Below the pieces are notes generated by a model, which searched no databases, had not been told where the DNA came from, and saw only the letters and a program-made list of their open reading frames with translations. Positions 1 to 5,099 of a stretch of 7,552 nucleotides of DNA are shown one piece after another. Source of the DNA: JAABTL01 sp964465355 (GTDB taxonomy: Bacteria; Deinococcota; Deinococci; Deinococcales; Trueperaceae); the NCBI GenBank assembly GCA_964465355.1, contig CAYXJZ010000122.1:1-7552 (forward strand), written 5' to 3'. The translations under genes and the position numbers were made by a program. Position 1 is the first letter of the stretch, and every line of letters starts with the position of its first letter.

Positions 1-1011
1 GGAGGCGAGGCGCAGGTCTACGCCTCGCGTTGGGACCTTGGCGACACGACGCTGTGGACGGTGGTGAACCGGGGCGACGACTGGGACGGAGCATGGCTGC
101 GTACAGAGGCGCGCCCTGGCCAACGTTGGGTCGATCTGGCCAGCGGACTCGAGCTGAGCCCTGAGCCGCAGCCCGACGGCTCGGTGACCGTCGGCGGCCT
201 GCTGCAGGCGGGCGGGATCGCTGCGGTGTTCGCGGGTCCGCACAGCGCTCATGACGACAGCCATGCGGTGCCTGGTACGGCGGACGGGTCGGCCGCCGAT
301 CAGGACCGCAGCTCCCCGCTGCGCATCACCGAGCGTCGCAGGGGACGCTTGGCGGTGGTGTCCGCCGTCCCCGAAGGCATGGCGCGTGTGGTCGGCGGCC
401 GGCACGAGCTGGAGGTGCGGTACCGGCTGCGGGAGTGCGGCCTGTACGGCGAGACGCCCTTCGTGGACGAGTGGAAGCCGCCACTGGATGCGCACCTGCA
501 CCGCGAGGCGCACGCCTTGCGCACGGTGGACCTGCCCGACTTCGCCATCGACCTGCTGGAGGTCTCCAACGCTCGTTACGCCGCCTTCCTGGCGGCCAGC
601 GGCTATGCGCCGACGCGCAGCCAACGGTTCGTGGCCCACTGGCCCGGTGGCCGGCCGGCGCCATGGCAGGCCGAGCAGCCGGTGACGAACGTGGACCTGC
701 AAGACGCTCGTGCCTTCGCCGAGTGGGCCGGCCTGCGGCTCCCCAGCGAGGACGAGTGGCAGTTGGCGGCGGGGCTGGAGGCATGGGGCAGGCGCGGGCC
801 GTTGGTGTGGAACCTGACCGACAGCGAGCACAGCGACGGACGCACACGCTTCGTGATCCTGAAGGGCGGCAGCGAGCACCAGAACCTGCGGTCGTCGTGG
901 TACTTCGATGGCGGCGCTCGGCCTGCCGCATGGAGCGCGAAGCTCATCGCGCTGGCGGGTGGGCTCAGCCGTTCGCCCTGGGTGGGCTTCCGCTGCGCGG
1001 CCGACCTGTGA
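1..1011 (+). CDS. FGE/SUMF1-like domain protein with N-terminal beta-rich segment, 5' partial
   Basis: The frame is open from base 1 and ends at TGA 1009-1011, so the true start lies outside the window; 336 codons are visible. The GTG at 61 is only an internal in-frame codon. Residues about 1-80 (LWTVVNRGDDWDG, then RWVDL.SG) resemble the C-terminal beta-domain that follows a glycoside hydrolase barrel; this is a resemblance, not a firm assignment. Residues about 120-336 match the formylglycine-generating-enzyme/sulfatase-modifying-factor fold in order: FAIDLLEVSNARYAAFL, QPVTNVDLQDARAFAEWAGLRLPSEDEW, a VWNLTDS segment, LKGGS and a terminal WVGFRCA. In true FGEs a cysteine pair follows the RGGS motif; here that stretch (GGSEHQNLRSSWYFDG) has no cysteine, and the only late cysteine is the structural one in GFRCA. 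Aerobic formylglycine formation is therefore unlikely. A binding role or other chemistry, as in other members of this superfamily, is more plausible. Confidence 0.82.
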   Translation, partial: GGEAQVYASRWDLGDTTLWTVVNRGDDWDGAWLRTEARPGQRWVDLASGLELSPEPQPDGSVTVGGLLQAGGIAAVFAGPHSAHDDSHAVPGTADGSAADQDRSSPLRITERRRGRLAVVSAVPEGMARVVGGRHELEVRYRLRECGLYGETPFVDEWKPPLDAHLHREAHALRTVDLPDFAIDLLEVSNARYAAFLAASGYAPTRSQRFVAHWPGGRPAPWQAEQPVTNVDLQDARAFAEWAGLRLPSEDEWQLAAGLEAWGRRGPLVWNLTDSEHSDGRTRFVILKGGSEHQNLRSSWYFDGGARPAAWSAKLIALAGGLSRSPWVGFRCAADL

Positions 1012-1042
1012 GAGGGGACGCACTTTCTCTCAGGAGCCGGCC

Positions 1043-1318
1043 ATGCGGCAGTTGCAGGATGAAGTCACCATCTTGGTGAGCCAAGCAGCGCGCGGCTCAC
1101 CGTGGGAGGTGAAACGTCCATGCATACCCACAAGTCCATGCATACCCACGAGAACGGATCATCCGCTGCCCTGCCCTGGTTCGTCTGCATCACCCTGCTG
1201 CTGGGTGGCGTCGCGCAGGCCACTGAAGCCGACGTCGCTGACGCCTACCTCGAGACCGCTCCTGGCGTGTCGATCGCCTATCGCACCGAGGGCGATCCGC
1301 AGGCAGAGGCCATCGTGA
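1043..1318 (+). CDS. Possible small ORF or gene remnant overlapping the hydrolase start
   Basis: An ATG at 1043 lies 6 bases after AGGAG (1032-1036), a good ribosome-binding arrangement. The frame begins MRQLQDEVTILVSQAARGSP and stays open for 91 codons to TGA 1316-1318, but from about base 1120 it runs out of frame inside the alpha/beta hydrolase. There it becomes Cys/Pro/Arg-rich, as a shadow frame would. Only the first 25 or so residues look protein-like, and I recognise no family. It may be the remaining 5' end of a lost gene, a short upstream ORF affecting translation of the hydrolase, or chance. Confidence 0.22.
   Translation: MRQLQDEVTILVSQAARGSPWEVKRPCIPTSPCIPTRTDHPLPCPGSSASPCCWVASRRPLKPTSLTPTSRPLLACRSPIAPRAIRRQRPS
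1066..1111 (+). promoter_or_regulatory. Competing hairpins in the leader of the hydrolase gene
   Basis: GGTGAGCC (1075-1082) and GGCTCACC (1094-1101) form a perfect 8-bp inverted repeat around an 11-base loop, ending just before the Shine-Dalgarno sequence. CACCA (1066-1070) can instead pair with TGGTG (1074-1078). CACC (1098-1101) can also pair with GGTG (1108-1111), which would cover part of the Shine-Dalgarno. The three pairings exclude one another in part, so a switchable leader is conceivable. There is no U-tract and no known riboswitch signature. Confidence 0.25.
1105..1112 (+). promoter_or_regulatory. Strong Shine-Dalgarno that sets the hydrolase start
   Basis: GGAGGTGA closely complements the 16S rRNA tail and sits 7 bases before the ATG at 1120. 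This spacing favours 1120 over the upstream GTG at 1102, which overlaps the region, and over the repeated ATG at 1138. Confidence 0.75.
1117..1149 (+). repeat. 15-bp direct repeat encoding a duplicated MHTH N-terminus
   Basis: TCCATGCATACCCAC occurs at 1117-1131 and again at 1135-1149, period 18, exactly six codons. It encodes MHTHKS followed by MHTHEN at the start of the hydrolase signal peptide. Each copy carries an in-frame ATG. It looks like a recent small tandem duplication that preserved the frame. Confidence 0.85.
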
Positions 1319-2151
1319 TCATCCCCGGGACCAGCCAGCAGCTCAGCGACTGGCCCCAGGCGATGGTCGACGGCTTGGTGGCGGAAGGCTTCTACGTCGT
1401 GCGGTTCGACAACCGTGATGTCGGCGGCTCCACCAAGCTGGACGGTGTCGCCGTGCCCAACGACGCCGAGATCGCCGCAGCGCTGGAAGCTGGGCAGCCG
1501 GTGCCGAGGCCTTACGACTTCGCCGACCTGGTGGCCGACACGATCGCGCTGATGGACGCCCTTGACATCGACCGGGCCCACGTGGTGGCGATGTCGATGG
1601 GCGGCGCCATCGCGCAGTTGCTCGCCTTGGACCACCCCGAGCGCGTCGCCTCGCTGACGCTGATCGCGGCCGACTCCGGCAACCCCGAACTGCCCTTCTT
1701 CGCGAACCCGGAGGCCTTCGCCGCCCTGCCGCCGGTACCGCCGATCGACGACTTCGAGGCCTATGTGGCCTATCAGGTCGAGGTGGGCAAGGTGCTGGCG
1801 GGATCGGGGTACCCGGCAGAGGAGGCGGTGTTGCGCGCCAACATGGAACGGAGCGTCGCGCGAGGCTTCGACCCCGCCGGGATCCAGAGGCAGGAGTTCG
1901 TGTCGCTTGTGGGTCACCTTGAGACCGCCGAGCGGCGTTTCGCCGGCCTGGCGCTGATCGCGGTGCCGACCGTCGTGGTCCAAGGCACGGACGACCCGCT
2001 GGTGCCTGTGGCCTCTGCCGAGGACATCGCCGCCATGGTGCCTGGCGCCGAACTGCGGCTGATCCCCGGTCTGGGCCATGACCTGCCCGAGGCCCTGGCC
2101 GACGAGTTCGTGGCTGCCGTGTTGGCGGCGGCCCGTGGTGGTGCACGCTAG
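1120..2151 (+). CDS. Alpha/beta fold hydrolase, probably exported
   Basis: The 343-residue product belongs to the alpha/beta hydrolase superfamily, in the group with RFDNRDVGGSTKL after the second strand (residues 95-106). Visible elements are IIPGTSQQLSDW (67-78, oxyanion-loop region), the nucleophile elbow AMSMGG with Ser159, the acid in QGTDDPLVP (Asp292 most likely, Asp291 next to it) and GLGHDLP with His320. A signal peptide is likely: a short polar start with one lysine, a hydrophobic run about 19-31 and an Ala-x-Ala-type end at VAQA-TEA (residue 34/35). This suggests export to the periplasm or outside. The substrate cannot be read from the sequence; ester hydrolysis is the usual chemistry. 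The start at 1120 is chosen for its GGAGGTGA Shine-Dalgarno. The gene stands 108 bp after the FGE-like gene and 65 bp before the first DinB gene, so it need not share their operon. The nucleophile motif begins with Ala instead of the commoner Gly, which the family tolerates. Confidence 0.9.
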   Translation: MHTHKSMHTHENGSSAALPWFVCITLLLGGVAQATEADVADAYLETAPGVSIAYRTEGDPQAEAIVIIPGTSQQLSDWPQAMVDGLVAEGFYVVRFDNRDVGGSTKLDGVAVPNDAEIAAALEAGQPVPRPYDFADLVADTIALMDALDIDRAHVVAMSMGGAIAQLLALDHPERVASLTLIAADSGNPELPFFANPEAFAALPPVPPIDDFEAYVAYQVEVGKVLAGSGYPAEEAVLRANMERSVARGFDPAGIQRQEFVSLVGHLETAERRFAGLALIAVPTVVVQGTDDPLVPVASAEDIAAMVPGAELRLIPGLGHDLPEALADEFVAAVLAAARGGAR

Positions 2152-2216
2152 GTGGAGTTCCCTCCTGGCAGTCTGGCGCGGCCGCATGCGATGCTCGTCG
2201 TCGATCGGAGGCCAGC

Positions 2217-2738
2217 ATGTCCGTGTTCAGACGACCCGACCCAAGTGAGGCACCCGAGTGGATGTCCGGCTACATCGGACAGACCGAGGGAAGCGACGCG
2301 AGGTCGCTCCTGGAGCAGCAGGCCAGTGAGACGATCGCCTTCTTCCGGCGCGTGACGGAGGCAGGGTCGCAGCAGCGCTACGCCCCTGACAAGTGGAGCA
2401 TCCGCCAGGTGCTCAACCACGTCAGCGACACCGAGCGGGTCTTCGCCTACCGCGCCATGTGGTTCGCGCGCGAGCTGGGCAAGGAGCTGCCCGGGATGGA
2501 TCAGGACATCGCCGCGGCCGCGGCAGCCGCTGATCGCCTGCCGTGGGCGGAGCACCTCGCCGACTTCGCGGCGGTGCGCGGGGCCACCCTGACCCTGTTC
2601 CGTCAACTGCCGGAGGAGGCCTGGGATCGTGGAGGCCTGTCCAGCGGTCACCCCGTCACCGTGCGGGCCCTCGCCTTCGTCATCGTGGGTCATCTCGCCC
2701 ACCACCTGAAGGTGCTGGAGGAGCGGTACGGGTTGTGA
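2217..2738 (+). CDS. DinB-fold protein (DinB_2 type), copy 1
   Basis: This 173-residue protein has the DinB/YfiT four-helix-bundle pattern. The metal ligands expected of the family are present: His68 in KWSIRQVLNHVSDTER, and His159 plus His163 in GHLAHH near the C-terminus. Family members bind a divalent metal, and some are thiol S-transferases that use low-molecular-weight thiols (bacillithiol, mycothiol); the activity here is not readable. An Ala-rich linker (98-106) lies between the second and third helices. The start ATG follows GGAGG (2207-2211) by 5 bases. The gene is 13 bp upstream of a second DinB-fold gene in the same direction, so the two are probably co-transcribed. The length is normal for the family and no defect is visible. 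Confidence 0.9.
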   Translation: MSVFRRPDPSEAPEWMSGYIGQTEGSDARSLLEQQASETIAFFRRVTEAGSQQRYAPDKWSIRQVLNHVSDTERVFAYRAMWFARELGKELPGMDQDIAAAAAAADRLPWAEHLADFAAVRGATLTLFRQLPEEAWDRGGLSSGHPVTVRALAFVIVGHLAHHLKVLEERYGL

Positions 2739-2751
2739 GGCGGGTGGCCGC

Positions 2752-3306
2752 ATGGTCGGTGCTCGCGAGATGAGCCTGGCCTTCGACCTTGGCCGCTCGA
2801 CCGAAGTCCTGCGGCGCACGCCGGCAACCCTGCAGGCCTTGCTCGGCGGCCTCGATCCGTTCTGGACGCAAGCCAACGAAGGCCCTGACACCTTCAGCCC
2901 CTTCGACGTGGTCGGCCACCTCATCGACGCCGAGGAGACCAACTGGCTTCCGCGCGCCCGCGTCATCTTGGCGCAGGATCCGGCGGCCGTCTTCGAGCCC
3001 TTCGACCGCTTCCGCCACAGGACACGCAACGTCGGCCGCTCCTTGCCGGCGTTGCTGGGCGAGTTCGCCCATCTGCGCGCCGCCAACCTCGGTGAGCTGG
3101 CCTCTTGGCGCTTGAGCGATGAGCAACTGGGCCAGGCGGCGGATCATCCCGACCTCGGCCGGGTCAGCCTTCGGCAGCTCTTGGCCACCTGGGTGGTGCA
3201 CGACCTTGGCCATCTGGCCCAGGTGGCCAGGGTGATGGCGAAGCAGTACAAGGAGGAGATCGGACCTTGGGCGGCCTTCTTGCCGGTGGTCACCGACCGT
3301 TCATAG
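2752..3306 (+). CDS. DinB-fold protein (DinB_2 type), copy 2
   Basis: This second DinB-fold protein has 184 residues from the ATG at 2752. Putative metal ligands are His56 in SPFDVVGHLIDAEETNW and His150 and His154 in TWVVHDLGHLAQVAR. It is clearly divergent from the preceding copy, with a different N-terminus, a longer C-terminal tail (KQYKEEIGPWAAFLPVV) and few shared residues outside the histidine positions. The two are therefore old paralogs or independent recruits, not a recent duplication. The start is uncertain: the ATG at 2752 has purine-rich GAGGCGGGTGG just upstream, but an in-frame ATG at 2770 (MSLAFDL) would also give a typical N-terminus. The gene ends 18 bp from the end of the convergent SDR gene, with no obvious terminator between them. 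Confidence 0.88.
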   Translation: MVGAREMSLAFDLGRSTEVLRRTPATLQALLGGLDPFWTQANEGPDTFSPFDVVGHLIDAEETNWLPRARVILAQDPAAVFEPFDRFRHRTRNVGRSLPALLGEFAHLRAANLGELASWRLSDEQLGQAADHPDLGRVSLRQLLATWVVHDLGHLAQVARVMAKQYKEEIGPWAAFLPVVTDRS

Positions 3307-3324
3307 GGCCGGCACCGTCCTCGG

Positions 3325-4083
3325 CTACCTCCCGCCGGTCACGTCGACGAAGGCGCCGGTGGTGAAGGAGGCCTCCTCCGATAGCAGCCAGAGGATGGCG
3401 CGCGCGACCTCCTCTGCGCTGCCGCCACGGCGCATGGGCACGAAGGCCTTGACCCGGTCGACACGGCCTGGCTCGCCGCCGCTGGCGTGCATCTCGGTGT
3501 AGATGAAACCCGGCCTCACGGCATTCACCCTGATGCCCTCGGTGGCGACCTCCTGTGCCAGGCCGACGGTGAAGGTGTCGATGGCGCCCTTCGAAGCGGC
3601 GTAGTCGACGTACTCGTCGGGGGAGCCGCTGCGGGCGGCGGCAGAGGAGACGTTGACGATGGCCCCGCCGCGACCGCCATGCTTCGTCGACATGCGTCGC
3701 ACGGCTTCCCGTGCGCATAGGAAGGCGCCGATCACGTTGGTGGCCAGCACCCGCTGCAGGCGGGCGGCGTCCATGCTCTCCAGGCGCATCTGGGTCTCGA
3801 GGATGCCGGCGTTGTTGACCAGGGCCTTGAGCGGTCCGAGATCCCGGTCGCAGGTCTCGAACAGGCGCAGGACCTCGGCCTCGTCCGAGACGTCTGCTGC
3901 CACGGCGATGGCTCGTCCGTCGGCGCTCCTGATGTCGTCGACCAGACGATGGGCGGCCTGATGGTCTTGGCGGTAGTTGACGCAGACGGCGTAGCCGCGT
4001 TGGGCGGCCAGCCGGGCGGTGGCGGCACCGATGCCGCGGCCACCGCCCGTGACGAGGACGACGGGTTGGGGTGAATCGCTCAT
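3325..4083 (-). CDS. ygfF: SDR family NAD(P)-dependent oxidoreductase, YgfF-like
   Basis: This is a classical short-chain dehydrogenase/reductase of 252 residues. Visible motifs are the dinucleotide-binding TGGGRGIG (12-19), AADV (Asp64), NNAG (90-93), catalytic Ser147 in NVSSAAA, and Tyr161 and Lys165 in EYVDYAASKGA. Arg16 and Arg38 (after VNY) suggest NADP(H), by analogy with other members. The stretch VRPGFIYTEMHASGGEPGRV (189-208) and the following DRVK match my memory of E. coli YgfF closely, so the subfamily is likely, although YgfF itself has no firm substrate. The start ATG at 4083 has no good Shine-Dalgarno; no alternative start fits because the Rossmann motif begins at residue 10. 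It lies 72 bp downstream of the minus-strand SRPBCC gene in the same direction. It could be the third gene of the ArsR-SRPBCC operon, with a GC-rich hairpin in the gap. Confidence 0.92.
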   Translation of the reverse strand: MSDSPQPVVLVTGGGRGIGAATARLAAQRGYAVCVNYRQDHQAAHRLVDDIRSADGRAIAVAADVSDEAEVLRLFETCDRDLGPLKALVNNAGILETQMRLESMDAARLQRVLATNVIGAFLCAREAVRRMSTKHGGRGGAIVNVSSAAARSGSPDEYVDYAASKGAIDTFTVGLAQEVATEGIRVNAVRPGFIYTEMHASGGEPGRVDRVKAFVPMRRGGSAEEVARAILWLLSEEASFTTGAFVDVTGGR

Positions 4084-4105
4084 GTCCGAGTCGGAGTCTA
4101 CGATT

Positions 4106-4132
4106 CGGCGTTGGCGGCACAGCCGCGCGCCG
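4106..4132 (-). other. GC-rich hairpin between the SRPBCC and SDR genes
   Basis: CGGCG (4106-4110) pairs with CGCCG (4128-4132), and GCGGC (4114-4118) pairs with GCCGC (4122-4126) around an ACA loop. This gives about 10 bp of stem interrupted by a TTG/G internal bulge. On the minus strand it starts about two dozen bases after the SRPBCC stop. It is followed by AATCG, not a T-run, so it is not a standard intrinsic terminator. It could weaken read-through or stabilise the upstream message. Confidence 0.4.
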
Positions 4133-4155
4133 CGGACCCGGGAGAGGCCTGCCGC

Positions 4156-4659
4156 CTAGCTCTGCTGGGACTTGACCAGGTCGACGAGCTGATCGAGCGC
4201 AGCGCCCCAGCCCTCGAAGAAGCCCATCTCCTCGTGCTTCTTGCGGCTTTCCACCTTGCTGTGGATGGCGGTGGCGCTGTACTGGGTGCCGCTGCCCTTT
4301 GGCTCCATGCGGATGACGGCGGTGAAGTGGCCGATCCCGGCATCGGCACGGGAAGGGCGGAAGCCCGGTTCGAGGGCGCTGGTCCAGACTAGCTTGCGGC
4401 CCTCCACCACCTCGAGGTAGCAGCCGGCCCCCTGGTCGATCTCCTGACCTTCCGGGGAGCGCATGACCACGCGGAAGATGCCGCCGGGACGCAGATCGAT
4501 CTCAGCGCTCGCGGTGCTCCATGGCTGAGGGGTGAACCACTTGACCAGCAGGTCGGGCGTGGTCCAGGCGCGCCAGACCAGCTCGGTCGGCACGTCGATG
4601 TAGCGCTCGAGGACCAGGTCGAGCTCTGGGTCGGCGGGGTGGTCGAGAACTCGGGTCAT
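4156..4659 (-). CDS. SRPBCC/AHSA1-domain protein, leftward operon
   Basis: The 167-residue protein has the START/SRPBCC helix-grip pattern of the AHSA1 (activator of Hsp90 ATPase homologue) type. Visible landmarks are an N-terminal first strand (DLVLERYIDVPTELVWRAWT, 14-33), WF.P (41-44), DLRPGGIFRVVM (55-66), the strand GCYLEVVEGRKLVW (79-92) and a C-terminal amphipathic helix (MGFFEGWGAALDQLVDLV, 145-162). The fold encloses a hydrophobic cavity that binds small molecules, and family members are often co-encoded with ArsR-type regulators. An enzymatic role is not shown. Its ATG overlaps the ArsR stop in an ATGA (4656-4659). It is preceded at 7 bases by AGGAGG (plus-strand 4667-4672), so translation is coupled and strong. 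Confidence 0.9.
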   Translation of the reverse strand: MTRVLDHPADPELDLVLERYIDVPTELVWRAWTTPDLLVKWFTPQPWSTASAEIDLRPGGIFRVVMRSPEGQEIDQGAGCYLEVVEGRKLVWTSALEPGFRPSRADAGIGHFTAVIRMEPKGSGTQYSATAIHSKVESRKKHEEMGFFEGWGAALDQLVDLVKSQQS

Positions 4660-4994
4660 CGTGGAGCCTCCTTGAGGTCGAGCAGGACTTCGTCGAGTTG
4701 GTCTAGGCGGCGTTCCCAGAGGGCCCGGCGCGAGGACATCCAGTCTTCCGCCGCCTTCAGCGGCCGTGGGGCCAGTTCGTAGACGCGGACCCGGCCGGTC
4801 TTGCGGGAGTGCACCAAGCCGATCGTCTCCAGCAGGTTCATGTGCTGGGTGAAGGAGGGGAGGGCCATGTCGAATGGCTTGGCCAGCTCGCTGGTGGACG
4901 TGGGGCCGCGGCTGAGGCGTTCGACCACGGCGAAGCGGGTGGGGTCGGCGAGCGCCTGGAAGACCTCGGTCAGCGGGGGCGAACGGTTAGTCAT
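4656..4994 (-). CDS. ArsR-family winged-helix regulator, leftward operon
   Basis: This is a 112-residue winged-helix repressor of the ArsR/SmtB superfamily. ALADPTRFAVVERLS (14-28) is the typical helix 1-2 region. ALPSFTQHMNLLETIGLV (44-61) is the recognition helix and turn, and SRKTGRVRVYELAP (63-76) is the wing. A C-terminal helix with WERRLDQLDEVLLDL follows. The protein has no cysteine, so thiol metal sites such as the CxC of ArsR are absent; it is likely to sense something other than arsenic-type metals. The ATG at 4994 has only a weak TAGG before it. Instead it lies 7 bases after a -10 box, implying a leaderless mRNA. A dyad repeated upstream and across the start codon suggests autorepression. 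It overlaps the SRPBCC gene by 4 bp. Confidence 0.92.
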   Translation of the reverse strand: MTNRSPPLTEVFQALADPTRFAVVERLSRGPTSTSELAKPFDMALPSFTQHMNLLETIGLVHSRKTGRVRVYELAPRPLKAAEDWMSSRRALWERRLDQLDEVLLDLKEAPR

Positions 4995-5002
4995 GGACCT
5001 AA
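4985..5002. promoter_or_regulatory. Operator copy O2, GGTTAG-N7-CCTAA, over the leftward start codon
   Basis: GGTTAG (4985-4990) and CCTAA (4998-5002) flank 7 bases containing the leftward ATG. TTAG (4987-4990) and CTAA (4999-5002) make the symmetric core. The left edge lies in codons 2-4 of the regulator, and the right edge touches the last base of its -10 box. Spelling and geometry are the same as the copy at 5020-5037. A protein bound here would block the start site. Confidence 0.6.
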
Positions 5003-5030
5003 GTATAGGGTGCTGCGATGGTTAGGTCAA
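5002..5030 (-). promoter_or_regulatory. Sigma70-type promoter of the leftward operon
   Basis: On the minus strand TTGACC (5030 to 5025) and TATACT (5007 to 5002) are separated by exactly 17 bases, close to the housekeeping consensus. Seven bases separate the -10 from the ATG at 4994, putting the expected transcription start at 4995 or 4994. The transcript would thus be leaderless or carry one base. Confidence 0.75.
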
Positions 5031-5041
5031 GGCCTAATCAT
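5018..5041. promoter_or_regulatory. Operator copy O1, imperfect palindrome over the leftward -35
   Basis: ATGGTTAGG (5018-5026) and CCTAATCAT (5033-5041) are inverted copies with one mismatch in nine and a 6-base spacer. The leftward -35 box occupies the centre. Within it lies GGTTAG-N7-CCTAA (5020-5037), matching O2. ArsR-family repressors usually bind such dyads at their own promoters, so the minus-strand regulator is the likely ligand. Confidence 0.7.
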
Positions 5042-5064
5042 GACGCGGGCGCTGCGTCTTCGTC

Positions 5065-5092
5065 TTGACAGATTCCCATATAGGAATATATC
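5065..5092 (+). promoter_or_regulatory. Sigma70-type promoter of the rightward operon
   Basis: A perfect TTGACA (5065-5070) is followed after 16 bases by TATATC (5087-5092), which is 7 bases before the ATG at 5100. An alternative -10, TATCTT (5089-5094), has 18-base spacing. With TATATC the transcription start would be 5099 or 5100, again a leaderless message. AGGAA (5082-5086) is 13 bases from the ATG and would usually be too far to serve as a Shine-Dalgarno. Confidence 0.72.
5072..5087. promoter_or_regulatory. Operator-like dyad ATTCC-N6-GGAAT in the rightward promoter
   Basis: ATTCC (5072-5076) and GGAAT (5083-5087) form a perfect inverted repeat with a CATATA spacer. It fills the interval between the -35 and -10, a common operator position for ArsR-type repressors. 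Its half-site differs from the TTAGG half-site of the leftward promoter, suggesting separate recognition by the plus-strand regulator. Confidence 0.55.
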
Positions 5093-5099
5093 TTGAACC

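Noticed and set aside
1010..1031. Hairpin GAGAG...CTCTC after the FGE-like gene as a terminator
   Set aside because: The stem is only 5 bp around a 12-base loop and no T-run follows, so it is too weak to call.
1159..2187. Long minus-strand open frame of 342 codons opposite the alpha/beta hydrolase
   Set aside because: It is antisense to a gene with an intact catalytic triad and conserved motifs. Its translation is His/Arg/Gly-rich without recognisable domains, as expected of a GC-rich shadow frame.
2152..2216. GTG-started frame immediately after the hydrolase stop
   Set aside because: No Shine-Dalgarno is placed for it, and it runs out of frame into the DinB gene with Ser/Arg/Pro-rich sequence.
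2148..3086. Minus-strand open frame of 312 codons across both DinB genes
   Set aside because: It spans the two DinB genes and their gap on the opposite strand, has no motif and no ribosome-binding site, and reflects GC-driven lack of stops.
3304..3330. Possible bidirectional terminator between the convergent DinB and SDR genes
   Set aside because: Only 4-bp stems (such as GCCG with CGGC) can be drawn, and no T-run is present on either strand.
3290..4120. Minus-strand frame of 276 codons overlapping the SDR gene in another frame
   Set aside because: The translation is almost entirely Arg/Pro/Gly/His, whereas the SDR frame has all catalytic and cofactor motifs.
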